The translations under genes and the position numbers were made by a program. This document shows positions 32,804 to 42,169 of a stretch of DNA of 64,000 nucleotides, one piece after another. How positions within the stretch are numbered: position 1 is the first letter of the stretch; the number at the start of each line of letters is the position of its first letter. The notes below the pieces were generated by a model that did not search any database, was not told the origin of the DNA, and was given only the letters and a program-made list of their open reading frames with translations. The stretch is from Planctomycetota bacterium (GTDB taxonomy: Bacteria > Planctomycetota > Phycisphaerae > Phycisphaerales > UBA1924), in the NCBI GenBank assembly GCA_018242605.1, contig JAFEBP010000003.1, positions 62,001-126,000 on the forward strand, written 5' to 3'.

Positions 32804-33856
32804 TCAGCCGCAGCCGCCCGCCGTCCACGCGCCGAAGAAGAAGTCAACATCGGCCCCGTCGACGCCGCCGTCGGCGTTCACGTCCGCGTCGCACGAACCC
32901 TCTTCCCACCGACCGAAGAACGCCTGCGCATCGGAGCCGTCGACGCCCCCGTCCTGATTGAAATCCGCCGGGCACGTGAGGCAGCCGCAGAAGGCCAGTG
33001 TCGCCGCGTCGGACTCGACCGTGCGGCACGCGTCGGTGACGACGCACCGGTACGCCCCCGGAGATTCGGGCGCGGGGTCGGAGATCGTGAGCGTGTCGGT
33101 GAGCGTGCCGCTGAACGCCCCGGGCGCACCCGCCGGACCGTCGGTGATGTTCACCCACGCGAAGGCCGCGTTCCGCCGCTGCCACTGGTAGGTGAACGGA
33201 CCCAGGCCGCCGGCCTCGACGGCGAAACTCGCCTCTGATTCCGGGCAGATCGTGATCGAAGCGGGCTGCGACACCACCCGCACGCACTCCCCGAAGGTAA
33301 TGTCGTCGAGCGCGAAGTCATTGCCGTAATCGGCGCCAAGCAGGTCCGCGATCTTGATCGTCGCCGAGGTCGCGTTCCCTGAGTTCCACGTGCCGCTCAG
33401 GTGCCGCCACGTGCCGGTGGGGCCGGCGACGCTGGCCAGCGTCACCTGGGCGGTGTTGATCTTGAGCTGCAGGATCGGCGAGGGAGACTTGAAAATCATC
33501 GCGCTCCACACGCCGAAGATGTAACGAGTGTCGGGCCGCACCGAGATCGTCTCGCGCCACACGATGGTGCCCGTGCTCGTGTTCGTGCCGTTGACGCACA
33601 TCATCTTGCCGCGGCCGCTGGTGTGATCGCGCACCGGGTACCACGAGTACCACAGCGCCGAAGCGAGCGAGGAGACGCCGTAGGTGCCCGAGGTGCTCGG
33701 CACCGTGAGCGGGATGTACCCCGAAGAGAACCCCGTGTTGCCCGATTCAAAGCCGGGGTTGGCGACCAGGTTCTGGGCCAGCGCCGGCGCGGCGACGGCG
33801 AAAATCGCGGCGGTCCGCAGGGCCCGGCATGCCTGAGCGATTCGGGTGGTGTTCAT
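32804..33856 (-). CDS. Secreted protein with carbohydrate-binding-like, Ig-like and GC-type dockerin-like domains
   Basis: A 350-residue secreted protein. The ATG at 33856 with GGAGCGCACG upstream begins a signal peptide ending in APALAQ. The first domain (about 28-190; NLVANPGFESGNTGF opening) is like CBM4/9-type carbohydrate-binding modules; an Ig-like domain (about 195-295) carries FTYQWQRRN and YRCVVTDAC; the C-terminus has two Asp-rich repeats (CPADFNQDGGVDGSDAQAFF and ADVNADGGVDGADVDFFFGA) ending Gly-Gly-Cys-Gly. The Asp-rich repeats resemble dockerin Ca-binding loops and probably attach or sort the protein. Confidence 0.8.
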   Translation of the reverse strand: MNTTRIAQACRALRTAAIFAVAAPALAQNLVANPGFESGNTGFSSGYIPLTVPSTSGTYGVSSLASALWYSWYPVRDHTSGRGKMMCVNGTNTSTGTIVWRETISVRPDTRYIFGVWSAMIFKSPSPILQLKINTAQVTLASVAGPTGTWRHLSGTWNSGNATSATIKIADLLGADYGNDFALDDITFGECVRVVSQPASITICPESEASFAVEAGGLGPFTYQWQRRNAAFAWVNITDGPAGAPGAFSGTLTDTLTISDPAPESPGAYRCVVTDACRTVESDAATLAFCGCLTCPADFNQDGGVDGSDAQAFFGRWEEGSCDADVNADGGVDGADVDFFFGAWTAGGCG

Positions 33857-33979
33857 CGTGCGCTCCAACGTTCGCGGGACGCCCGCCACGCCGCGGCGAC
33901 GCCGCGACCGATGACCGGCCGACCACTACGAACGCGGAATCCGCGCCCCGCTCACGCGCCGCGCCATGGAATTCCCATT

Positions 33980-35068
33980 TCACCGCACCATCGACGTCTG
34001 CAGGTCCTTGGTCGAGAGCCCGCGCATCATCATCGCCAGCGCCTCGGGGTTGGTCGCCAGGCGCAAGGCCTCGGTGCCCGAAATAGCCTCGGACTTGTGC
34101 AGCTTGGTCAGGTGCTGATCGAAGAGCTGCATGCCCCCGTCGCCGTTGGCGATGGCCTGGGGAAGCAGCGACGTGTCCTGCTCGGCGATGATCTTGCGCA
34201 CCACCGGCGAGCTGCGCATCACCTCCACCACGGGCAGCCGGTCCTTGCCGTTGCGGGTCTTGGCCAGGCGCTGGCTGATGACCGCCTCCAGGTTCGCCGC
34301 CAGCTGCATCTTGAGCAGGTCGCGCTCGTCGGGGGGGAACAGCGCGATCATGCGCTGCACGGTCTGCGAGGCGTTGGTCGTGTGCATCGTGGAGTACACG
34401 ATGTGGCCCGTGTCCGCGGCCTGCAGCGCGGTGCGCATCGTGACGGCGTCGCGCAGTTCGCCCACCAGAATCAGGTCGGGGTCCTGCCGCAGCGCCACGC
34501 GCAGCGAATCGTTGAAGCTCGGGGTGTCCTGCCCCAGCTCGCGCTGCGCCACAAGCGACTTCTTGTTGGTGTGCTGGAACTCGATGGGGTCCTCGATCGT
34601 GATGATCCGGTCGTGCCGCTTGGTGTTGACGTAATCGATCATCGCCGCGAGCGTCGTGGATTTTCCGCTGCCCGTCGTGCCCGTCACCAGCACCAGCCCG
34701 CGCGGGGACATCGCGATCTCCTCGATCACCGGCGGCAGGTGCAGGTCGGCGAACGCGGGGATCGTCAGCGGGATGCGGCGGAACGCCAGCGCCAGGTGCT
34801 GGCGCTCGTAGAACGCGTTGATGCGGAAGCGCGAAGCGCCCACCATCTCAAAGGCAAAGTCCGCGGAACGGTCCTTCTCCAGCCGGATCTGCGCATCGCC
34901 CGGGGAGATCTGCCGCATGATCTCGCGGATCTCTGAATCCTGCAGCGGGGGCACGTCCAGGGCCTTGAGGTCGCCGCCGATGCGGACCATCGGGGGGGCC
35001 CCGGCCTGCAGATGGAGATCGCTGCCGCCGAGAGAGATCAGGGCTCCGAGCAGACGTACGAGTTCCAT
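33980..35068 (-). CDS. PilT-type twitching motility ATPase
   Basis: A 362-residue cytoplasmic hexameric secretion ATPase of the PilT/PilU group, which retracts type IV pili. Visible motifs: N-terminal GGSDLHLQAG, Walker A GTTGSGKST near residue 132, Asp box with ITIEDPIEF, Walker B LILVGELRD, His box YSTMHTTNASQTVQRMI, and the AIANGDGGMQLFDQHL segment of PilT. The frame is open to 35155, but the ATG at 35068 with GGAGATCAGC upstream is the family-like start. No other pilus gene is adjacent. PilU or a related orphan ATPase is the alternative. Confidence 0.9.
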   Translation of the reverse strand: MELVRLLGALISLGGSDLHLQAGAPPMVRIGGDLKALDVPPLQDSEIREIMRQISPGDAQIRLEKDRSADFAFEMVGASRFRINAFYERQHLALAFRRIPLTIPAFADLHLPPVIEEIAMSPRGLVLVTGTTGSGKSTTLAAMIDYVNTKRHDRIITIEDPIEFQHTNKKSLVAQRELGQDTPSFNDSLRVALRQDPDLILVGELRDAVTMRTALQAADTGHIVYSTMHTTNASQTVQRMIALFPPDERDLLKMQLAANLEAVISQRLAKTRNGKDRLPVVEVMRSSPVVRKIIAEQDTSLLPQAIANGDGGMQLFDQHLTKLHKSEAISGTEALRLATNPEALAMMMRGLSTKDLQTSMVR

Positions 35069-35284
35069 GCTGATCTCCAGGGCAGCGCGGCGCCGCGTCA
35101 ACGGGCCGCGCTTGTTGTCCGATCCACGGATCGCTCCGCGGGCCGGCGTGCTCACCGTGATGCCGGACGCGACGCAGGCGCCCGTTCGGCGTAATGCTAG
35201 GTTCGCATATCCAGCATTGTCTCAAACGCCCGCGGCGCTTCACCGGCGCACCACGCCCCCTTGGCTACGCTTCGACACACCCCC

Positions 35285-36787
35285 ATGAAACTCTCCCACA
35301 CCCTGAGCGTGCTGGCCGCGACCCTCGGCGTGTTGTGCAGCGCCGGCCGCGCGCAGCCGCCCGCCACGCGGCCCAACATCCTGTACATCATGTCCGATGA
35401 TCACGCCGCGCACGCCATCAGCGCGTACGGCTCCACGATCAACGCCACGCCCAACATCGACCGCATCGCCCGGGAGGGCGCCCGGTTCACCAACTGCTTC
35501 TGCGAGAACTCGCTCTGCTGCCCGAGCCGCGCGGCGATCTTGACCGGCACCTTCAGTTGCAGGAACGGCGTGGTGGACCTCTCCACCCCGCTCGACCCCG
35601 CCAAGACCACGCTGCCCACGCTGATGCGCAGCGCCGGCTACCAGACCGCCATCGTCGGCAAATGGCACATGCACCGCGAACCCACCGAGTTCGATCACTG
35701 GGATGTGCTCCCCGAGCAGGGCGTGTACCACAACCCGGACTTCCTCACGCCCGGCAAGCGGACCAAAGAGACGGGCTACGTCACCGACATCATCACCGAC
35801 AAGTGCATCAACTGGCTCGAACGCCGCGACCCTTCCAAACCGTTCATGCTGCTGTGCCACCACAAGGCCCCCCACCGCCCCTGGGAGCCCGACGCCGCGC
35901 ACGCGAACATGTACGAGGACGCGGACATCCCCGAGCCCCTCACCTTCAACGACGATCACGCCACCCGCTCCGACGCCGCCCGCCGCCAGAAGATGGCGAT
36001 CGAGGACCTCACGCCCACTGATGTAAAGCAAACACCCCCGCCCGGCCTCACGCCCGCGCAACTCAAGCACTGGAAGTACGAGCGGTACATCAAGGACTAC
36101 CTGCGCTGCGTCGCCAGCGTGGACGACAACGTCGGGCGCCTGCTCAAGTATCTGGACACCCACGGCCTCACCGAGAACACCATCGTCGTCTACACCTCGG
36201 ACCAGGGCTTCTACCTCGGCGATCACGGCTGGTTCGACAAGCGCTGGATGTACGAAGAGTCACTCCGCATGCCGCTGCTGGTGCGCTACCCCGGCCACGT
36301 CGCGCCCGGCAGTGTGTGCGACAAGTTCGTGCAGAACATCGACTTTGCCCCCACCATGCTCGACTACGCCGGCGCCGCGGCCCCCGAATCCATGCAGGGC
36401 GCCTCCATCCGCCCGCTGCTCGAAGGCAAGCCCACCCCGGCGTGGCGCACATCCATCTATTACCACTACTTCGAGGAAGGCACCGAACACCACGTCGCGG
36501 CACACTACGGCATCCGCACCGACCGCTACAAGCTCATCCGCTTTTACTCAGAGGTCAAGGCGTGGGAGCTGTACGACCTGCGCCAGGACCCCCACGAACT
36601 CAAAAACGTCTACGCCGACCCCGCGTACGCCGACACCGTGAAGGACCTGACCGCCCAGTTGGATGCGCTGCGCACGCGCTACGGGGATACCAACGAAGCC
36701 AGCGTCAAACGGCCCGCGCCGCCCCCAGCGCAACCCAAGCCAGCACAACCCAAGCCAGAGCAACCCAAGCCACCGAACCCAAAGTAG
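35285..36787 (+). CDS. Secreted formylglycine sulfatase 1
   Basis: A 500-residue exported S1-type sulfatase. Signal peptide HTLSVLAATLGVLCSAGRAQ. The catalytic cysteine to be converted to formylglycine is Cys78 in CCPSRA (C-x-P-S-R), with following AAILTGTF. Metal ligands are expected in MSDDHAA near the start and in SDQGFYLGDHGWFDK, and GKWHM supplies active-site Lys and His. It has a long Pro/Gln/Lys-rich C-terminal tail built from Gln-Pro-Lys-Pro units (36724-36784). Substrate is probably a sulfated polysaccharide, which is typical for planctomycetes. A second sulfatase gene follows after 13 bases. Confidence 0.9.
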   Translation: MKLSHTLSVLAATLGVLCSAGRAQPPATRPNILYIMSDDHAAHAISAYGSTINATPNIDRIAREGARFTNCFCENSLCCPSRAAILTGTFSCRNGVVDLSTPLDPAKTTLPTLMRSAGYQTAIVGKWHMHREPTEFDHWDVLPEQGVYHNPDFLTPGKRTKETGYVTDIITDKCINWLERRDPSKPFMLLCHHKAPHRPWEPDAAHANMYEDADIPEPLTFNDDHATRSDAARRQKMAIEDLTPTDVKQTPPPGLTPAQLKHWKYERYIKDYLRCVASVDDNVGRLLKYLDTHGLTENTIVVYTSDQGFYLGDHGWFDKRWMYEESLRMPLLVRYPGHVAPGSVCDKFVQNIDFAPTMLDYAGAAAPESMQGASIRPLLEGKPTPAWRTSIYYHYFEEGTEHHVAAHYGIRTDRYKLIRFYSEVKAWELYDLRQDPHELKNVYADPAYADTVKDLTAQLDALRTRYGDTNEASVKRPAPPPAQPKPAQPKPEQPKPPNPK

Positions 36788-36800
36788 GAGCACCCCGAGC

Positions 36801-38228
36801 ATGAAGACACTCCTCGCCACCCTCGCCGCCGCGGCGATCGGGGCTCTGCTCCAGCCCGCCGTTGCGGCCGACAAGCCCAACCTCATCATCATCCTCGCCG
36901 ACGACCTGGGCTACGGCGATGTGGCGTGCAACGGCGGCAAGAACGTCGTGACGCCCAACCTCGACCGGCTCGCGTCGGAGGGAATGCGGCTCACCTCGTT
37001 CTACGTGACGCAGGGGCAGTGCTCGCCCTCGCGCGCCTCGCTGCTCACGGGGTGTTACGCCAACCGCATCGGCATCGACTACGTGCTGAGCCCGGGATCG
37101 AAGATCGGCCTCAACCCGCGCGAGTGGAACCTCGCGCGGATGTGCAAGGACGGCGGGTACGCCACGGGCGCCCTGGGCAAGTGGCACCTGGGCGATGCCC
37201 CGCGCTTCCTGCCGACCAAACTGGGCTTTGATTCGTGGTGGGGCCTGCCGTACAGCCACGACTACTGGCCCAAGGACTACGACGGCAAACCCAGCACCAA
37301 GAAACCCTGGCCGCCGCTGCCGCTCATGCAGAACGAGGAGCGCATCCGCATCATCGACTCGCTCGAAGACCAGGCCACGCTCACGCAGGGCGTCACCGAG
37401 CGGGCCGTGCGCTTCATCCACGACCACAGGGACGGCCCGTTCTTTCTCTACGTCGCGCACCCGATGCCGCACGTGCCCCTCGCCGCGAGCCCGGCGTTCA
37501 GGGGCAAGAGCGGCAAGGGGCTCTACGCCGACGTCGTCATGGAGATCGACTGGTCCGTCGGCGAGATCGTGGCCGCGGTCGACCGCGAGGGGCTCGCGGC
37601 GAGCACGTTGATCCTCTTCACCAGCGACAACGGCCCGTGGATGAACTTCGGCAACCACGCCGGCTCGGCCCTCCCGCTGCGCGAGGGCAAGGGCAGCGAT
37701 TGGGAGGGCGGCGTGCGCGAGCCGTGCATCTTCCGCTGGAAAGGCGTCATCCCCGCCGCCGCGGTGCGCGACAACATCGCCTCCACCCTCGACATCCTCC
37801 CCACCTTCGCCAAGATGGCCGGCCTCAAGGGCCCCGAGCAGGAGATCGACGGTGTGGACATCACCCCGCTCCTCACCGGCGAGGTGAGCGCCGGCCCGCG
37901 CCGCGAGTTTCTGTTCTATTACGGCTCCACGCTCCAGGCCGTCCGCCGCGGCGAGTGGAAACTGCACCTGCCCCACGACTACCGCAACTACGAAGGCGTC
38001 GAACCCGGCCGCGACGGATACCCCGGCGAGACCCGCACCGGCCGCACCGGCTGGGAGCTGTACAACATGAAGACCGACGCGGCGGAACGCCGCAACGTCG
38101 CCGACCTGCACCCGCAGATCGTGCAGGACCTGCGCGCGTTCGCCGAGGAATCAATCAAGGTGCTGGGCAACGACAAGAACAAAGGCACCGGTCAGCGGCC
38201 GCCGGGCACCGTGGATGATGCGCCGTGA
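36801..38228 (+). CDS. Secreted formylglycine sulfatase 2 (arylsulfatase A-like)
   Basis: A 475-residue exported sulfatase with signal peptide (LATLAAAAIGALLQPAVAA). The formylglycine cysteine is Cys74 in CSPSRASLLTG. ILADDLGYGD supplies metal-binding aspartates, GKWHLG the Lys/His pair and FTSDNGPW the second metal site. WEGGVREP is typical of arylsulfatase A-like enzymes. The frame is open from 36663, overlapping the first sulfatase, but the ATG at 36801 begins a proper signal peptide after TAGGAGCACCCCGAGC. The two sulfatases may act on different positions of one polymer; no sulfatase-activating enzyme is encoded in the window. Confidence 0.9.
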   Translation: MKTLLATLAAAAIGALLQPAVAADKPNLIIILADDLGYGDVACNGGKNVVTPNLDRLASEGMRLTSFYVTQGQCSPSRASLLTGCYANRIGIDYVLSPGSKIGLNPREWNLARMCKDGGYATGALGKWHLGDAPRFLPTKLGFDSWWGLPYSHDYWPKDYDGKPSTKKPWPPLPLMQNEERIRIIDSLEDQATLTQGVTERAVRFIHDHRDGPFFLYVAHPMPHVPLAASPAFRGKSGKGLYADVVMEIDWSVGEIVAAVDREGLAASTLILFTSDNGPWMNFGNHAGSALPLREGKGSDWEGGVREPCIFRWKGVIPAAAVRDNIASTLDILPTFAKMAGLKGPEQEIDGVDITPLLTGEVSAGPRREFLFYYGSTLQAVRRGEWKLHLPHDYRNYEGVEPGRDGYPGETRTGRTGWELYNMKTDAAERRNVADLHPQIVQDLRAFAEESIKVLGNDKNKGTGQRPPGTVDDAP

Positions 38229-38739
38229 TTATCACATACACGGCGCGCTGTGGCATCCACCGCTGGTGTCTGGGCGTGACGCGATCACCCATCGCCGCGA
38301 TGGCGGCACGCCGGCACTTGAAGCGTGCGGCAGAGCTCGTTCGCGCTGCGGTTCCCGGGCGGCAGAGAGATTGCTTGGACTGTTGCCCAACGCCTGACTG
38401 CCGATGCCGTCCGGTATCACCTATCCCAATGAACCGCCCCAACGCTCCCCCTCTTCGCCCCGGACGGGGCGACGGGCTGTAGCCACGCGGTGCAGCGCAG
38501 TCCGGCGAAGCCGCACGAAGCGAAACCTGTGGACCGCGCGGCACACGTAAGGCCACGCAGGGGAACTGGAACCGCATGCCGGCACACGAGTGGTGCAGGA
38601 AGTCACCCGCTGCGCCACGAGAGAGGTGCCAGCGCCGAGAGAGTAACACAAACCCGCAACCACGCTCTCCAACCCGTTCAAACAACACACAGGTTTTTCG
38701 CTTATTTACAGCCTTTTCTCGATGCGCCGTAAATCCGCC
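38229..38739. other. Intergenic stretch without recognised feature
   Basis: No credible gene, RNA or terminator is seen in these 511 bases between the second sulfatase and the convergent STAND gene. Composition drifts from GC-rich to clearly less GC-rich near the STAND gene stop, where a weak inverted ATTTAC/GTAAAT pair (38706-38733) is not convincing as a terminator. Confidence 0.5.
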
Positions 38740-41700
38740 TTATGGCGTATACCCGGCGGCCTTCATTGATTCTCGGACGGATTTTACTTTCGGGTGTTCC
38801 TCATCAAAGTGCTTGAGGAAGATACCCAGGGCTTTCTCAAAACTCGCGCAGGCTGCGGCACGATCGCCCTCCCGATAGCATATTGTCGCCAAGTTGGTGT
38901 ATCGAACGCCGATATCCGGGTGGTCCGGGGCGAAGTGCTTGGACTCGATCGCGATGGCCCTTTCAATACTGACCCGCGCCTCCGGTAAGGAGCCTTGGGC
39001 CAGCCGAATAAGCGCCAAATTGTTAAAGCGGATGGCGAAAGTCGGGTGGTCTGGGGCGAGGTGTTTGGAGTCGATCGCGATGGCCTTCTCAATGCTGGCC
39101 AGGGCCGCCGGTAGGTCGCCCTGGGCCCGCTGGATCATTGCCAGGTTGGAGTAGCTAGTCGCGAAAGTGGTGTGATCCTGTGCAAAGTGCTTGGACTGAA
39201 TCGCGATGGCTTTATCCATGTTGGCCCGCGCTCCCGACAAGTCGCCTTGCTCTTGCTGAATCACCGCGAGGTTGGAGCGCATGGTGGCGAGGTGAGGGTG
39301 CTCCGAATCAAGGTGCTTCTCGGCGATCGCGATCGCTTTCTCCATGCTGGCCCGCGCACCCGCCAGGTCGCCCTGATCCTGCTGAATCAGCGCGAGGTTG
39401 GAGCAGCGGGTCGCGAAGGTCGGGTGGTCCGGGGGGAAGTGCTTGGACTCGATCGCTACAGCCTTCTCCAGGTTGGCCCTCGCGCCGGGCAGATCGCCTT
39501 GGGCCCTCAAAATGGCCGCAAGGTTGGAATAGCTGGCGCCCATCTGGGGATGATCATCGCCGAAGTGCTGGCGCTCGATCTCCATCGAGAGCAACTTGTA
39601 CCGCGAAGCCTCGGCGAACTCGCCAAGTTCCCTCAGGATCATCGCTAAATTGTTGTAGCTAGTCGCAAAGGTCGGGTGATCCGGCGTGAGGTGATTGCAC
39701 TCAATCTCAATGGCCTTCTCCATGCTGGCCCGTGCCGACGACAACTCGCCCTGATCCTGCTGAATAAGAGCGAGATTGGAGTGGAGGATCGCGAGATGTG
39801 GGTGATCCGGCGGGAGGTTCGTCAAGTCGATCGCGATGGCCTTCTCAATGCTGGCCCGGGCCGCCGCCAGATCGCCCTGAGCCTTTTGGATCATCGCGAG
39901 GTTGGAGTGGCGGATCGCAAAGGTCAGATGATCCGGAGCAAAGTGCTTGGAGTCGATCGCGATAGCACTCTCCATATTGGCCCGCGCCGCCGGAAGGTCG
40001 CCCTGGGCTTGGCGGACTAAGGCGAGGTTGGATAGAAGCGCAGACATGTTGGGGTGCTCCGGCCCGAACATGGCTGCGGTCAGCGGTATGCAGGTCTCGT
40101 AGGTCCGCTGAGCTTCGGCGTATCGCCCGACTAACTTCAAATACGTTCCCAACTCGTTGGCAAGCTTGCCAGTACCCTGTGTCGGATGATCTGACGACGC
40201 CTGCGACACGAGCGCGTCGGCGTGCGCAGCGAGCATCGATAGTCGCGGCCATTTCGTGTGGTCGTCCGGATTGTCGAACTCCGATTTCAAAGACTCCACC
40301 ACTGCGTCGATCATTAGATCTCGGGTTTCGCGATCGAGCATCGACCGCACCACAGCCTGTGTCAGCGGGTGCACGCTGAGCGTTCCCGGATACTCGATGA
40401 TCGAGAGGTCCGCTAGATTACGGGCGAGCCTGCGAGCCGCGCCAATGTCCACCTTTGTAGCCTTTGCAAGCACGTCCAGCGGGACAGTCGTCGGGGCGCA
40501 GAATGACGCCAACCCTAGCAGCACCATCTCGCGCTTGCCCGCGAACTTGTCAAAGTGCAGCGATAGACACGAGCGGATGCTGTGGTAGTACCGCAGCAAA
40601 AGGGGGTCGTTCTCTCCCCACTCAGGCGGCACCGCGCCGCCATCAACGCTCTTGCCCGCCAACATCGCCGAGTAGTCCCGGGCCTCCACGTCGCGATACT
40701 TGGCGAGATAAGCGCCCGCCAGAGCGACGGCGAGTGTGTGACAATCGACCGCGCGAGCGATGGCCCGCAAATGCTCCTCCGGGTGCGAGGGCGTGCGCTC
40801 CGCCGTCTGCTTGGCGAGCAGGTCCACCGCCGCGTCCTCGCTCAACACTTCGACCTTGAACGCGCCGATCGTGGCCGCGCCCGACAGTTCCAGCCGCGTC
40901 GTCGCCAATACGCGGAAATGGCGCCCCGGCGGAAAGAGCGAGAGCCTCGCGGGCGAATCGAGGTTGTCGAGGATGACTAGGTGCCGCCCTGTGTTCCACA
41001 GGGCGCGGAGTTCGCGGGCCGCATCCTCTGGCTTGGTGTCGGGCGCGGCGGGCGTGCCCGTGGCGTACCCGAACGCGCGGATCACCGAGTCGGAAAAGCC
41101 CGCGTCCGAGGCGTCGATCCACCAGACGCCGTCGTACTCATCCGAAAAGGTCAACGCGAAAGCTCGGGCAAGTTCGGTCTTGCCGACGCCACCCGCGCCG
41201 AAGATGATGCGCGAGATCGCCAGCGAACCCTTCGCCAGTGCCTCGTGCAGCCGCGCCAAGTCCGCCTCTCGACCGGTGAAGAACCGGTTCCAACGGATGT
41301 CGGCGTCGGCGAAGTTGTTCTTGGCCTTGAGAGTTGGGCCCGTCTGCGCTGGGTTGCGCACGGCGTCGAGAATCTTGTTGAGCGTCGCTTCCGAGGCCCC
41401 GCCGAAATACTCGGCTCTCAGGTCGGCGTGCGCATTCAACAAATCCCTGAAGTCGCACCACCCATAGACCCTCACCTCGAAGAGCCCGGCGGACTTGTGT
41501 TCGCGCGTCACGTTCGCCGCCCAGGCGGTGTGGTCGTTCGCGTCGTCAGTCGTGGCGATGACGAATCGGCTGATGTGGACCTTCTTTCCGGTCTCGTCAT
41601 CAATGAGGTCCTTGGCGGCCGCTACATCCTGTTCAGCGTCCGCTCGTTTGAGCCCTTTCATCGTGTTACGCAGTTTGCACTGAACGACCACCGCTTTGCC

Positions 41701-41865
41701 GTTGGCATCGGTCGCAATAAGGTCGATGCCATGCTGCTTTTGGCCACGGCGTCTGAACTTTTGAAAAGGACCAACACCCAGCGCTCGCTCCATAGCGCGG
41801 GTGCAAATCGTTTCCCAGTCCGTTTCGTTATTCGGAGGCGGAAATTGGAACGAGCCGTGAGGCAT
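38740..41865 (-). CDS. STAND NTPase with Mrr-like nuclease and TPR sensor, candidate defence protein
   Basis: A 1041-residue protein in three parts. Residues 1-150: a PD-(D/E)xK (Mrr-like) nuclease with Asp47 in HGIDLIAT and the QxK motif (Gln61, Lys63). Residues 185-600: a STAND/NB-ARC-type ATPase with Walker A GAGGVGKT (222-229), Walker B LVILDN (295-300), the arginine sensor LATTRLE and a winged-helix-like region. Residues about 605-1025: ten tetratricopeptide repeats of 42 residues. This nuclease-STAND-repeat plan is that of Avs-type antiviral proteins that oligomerise on sensing a phage protein and then degrade DNA. The frame is open to 42180, but the ATG at 41865 (MPHGSFQF) begins the nuclease fold. 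Target ligand unknown. Divergent from the gene at 42170. Confidence 0.82.
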   Translation of the reverse strand: MPHGSFQFPPPNNETDWETICTRAMERALGVGPFQKFRRRGQKQHGIDLIATDANGKAVVVQCKLRNTMKGLKRADAEQDVAAAKDLIDDETGKKVHISRFVIATTDDANDHTAWAANVTREHKSAGLFEVRVYGWCDFRDLLNAHADLRAEYFGGASEATLNKILDAVRNPAQTGPTLKAKNNFADADIRWNRFFTGREADLARLHEALAKGSLAISRIIFGAGGVGKTELARAFALTFSDEYDGVWWIDASDAGFSDSVIRAFGYATGTPAAPDTKPEDAARELRALWNTGRHLVILDNLDSPARLSLFPPGRHFRVLATTRLELSGAATIGAFKVEVLSEDAAVDLLAKQTAERTPSHPEEHLRAIARAVDCHTLAVALAGAYLAKYRDVEARDYSAMLAGKSVDGGAVPPEWGENDPLLLRYYHSIRSCLSLHFDKFAGKREMVLLGLASFCAPTTVPLDVLAKATKVDIGAARRLARNLADLSIIEYPGTLSVHPLTQAVVRSMLDRETRDLMIDAVVESLKSEFDNPDDHTKWPRLSMLAAHADALVSQASSDHPTQGTGKLANELGTYLKLVGRYAEAQRTYETCIPLTAAMFGPEHPNMSALLSNLALVRQAQGDLPAARANMESAIAIDSKHFAPDHLTFAIRHSNLAMIQKAQGDLAAARASIEKAIAIDLTNLPPDHPHLAILHSNLALIQQDQGELSSARASMEKAIEIECNHLTPDHPTFATSYNNLAMILRELGEFAEASRYKLLSMEIERQHFGDDHPQMGASYSNLAAILRAQGDLPGARANLEKAVAIESKHFPPDHPTFATRCSNLALIQQDQGDLAGARASMEKAIAIAEKHLDSEHPHLATMRSNLAVIQQEQGDLSGARANMDKAIAIQSKHFAQDHTTFATSYSNLAMIQRAQGDLPAALASIEKAIAIDSKHLAPDHPTFAIRFNNLALIRLAQGSLPEARVSIERAIAIESKHFAPDHPDIGVRYTNLATICYREGDRAAACASFEKALGIFLKHFDEEHPKVKSVRESMKAAGYTP
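38793..40052 (-). repeat. Ten 126-bp coding repeats (TPR array) in the STAND gene
   Basis: The 3' part of the STAND gene is built from ten consecutive 126-bp units, each coding for a 42-residue tetratricopeptide repeat of the pattern HPxxA...SNLAxIxxxQGDLxxARAxxEKAIAI. Units 2, 3, 6, 7, 8 and 9 remain similar at DNA level (for example GCGATGGCCTTCTC and CAGATCGCCCTG recur), while the fourth is diverged. The coordinates are approximate and set by the His-Pro that opens each unit. Confidence 0.85.
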
Positions 41866-42169
41866 TATAGATATTACACACGACTTGATATGCTGGAAAG
41901 AGCAGAGATTGGACCGTGTTGCGATGAGTAAATCATGCCGATCAATCGTACACCCGGCTGGTGCGAGCAACAGATTCGCTCTCAATTCAATGGCGATTGG
42001 CGCGCCGCGAGTCGGGTCCCGCTCCCGTAGCCCATCGTGTGGCCATTTCGACGCCATACTGCGCCATTCCGTCGCCGAGATGTTCAAAGACAGATTTGAA
42101 GTCCATTTCTCTCCGCACGCCGCCGGCACCCTACGGCGGCTCTCCCTAACCTTGCCCAAGGAGCAGGCC
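41866..42169. other. Divergent promoter region between STAND gene and 201-residue gene
   Basis: This stretch of 304 bases separates two divergent genes. It is less GC-rich near the STAND start (ATTATAGATATTACACAC, 41864-41881), where a promoter is plausible, although no clear -35/-10 pair can be named. Open frames cross it on both strands but are not protein-like. Confidence 0.4.

Noticed and set aside
41750-41775. A further copy of the 16-nt motif (CTGAACTTTTGAAAAG)
   Set aside because: Only nine bases match, and it lies inside the STAND coding sequence.
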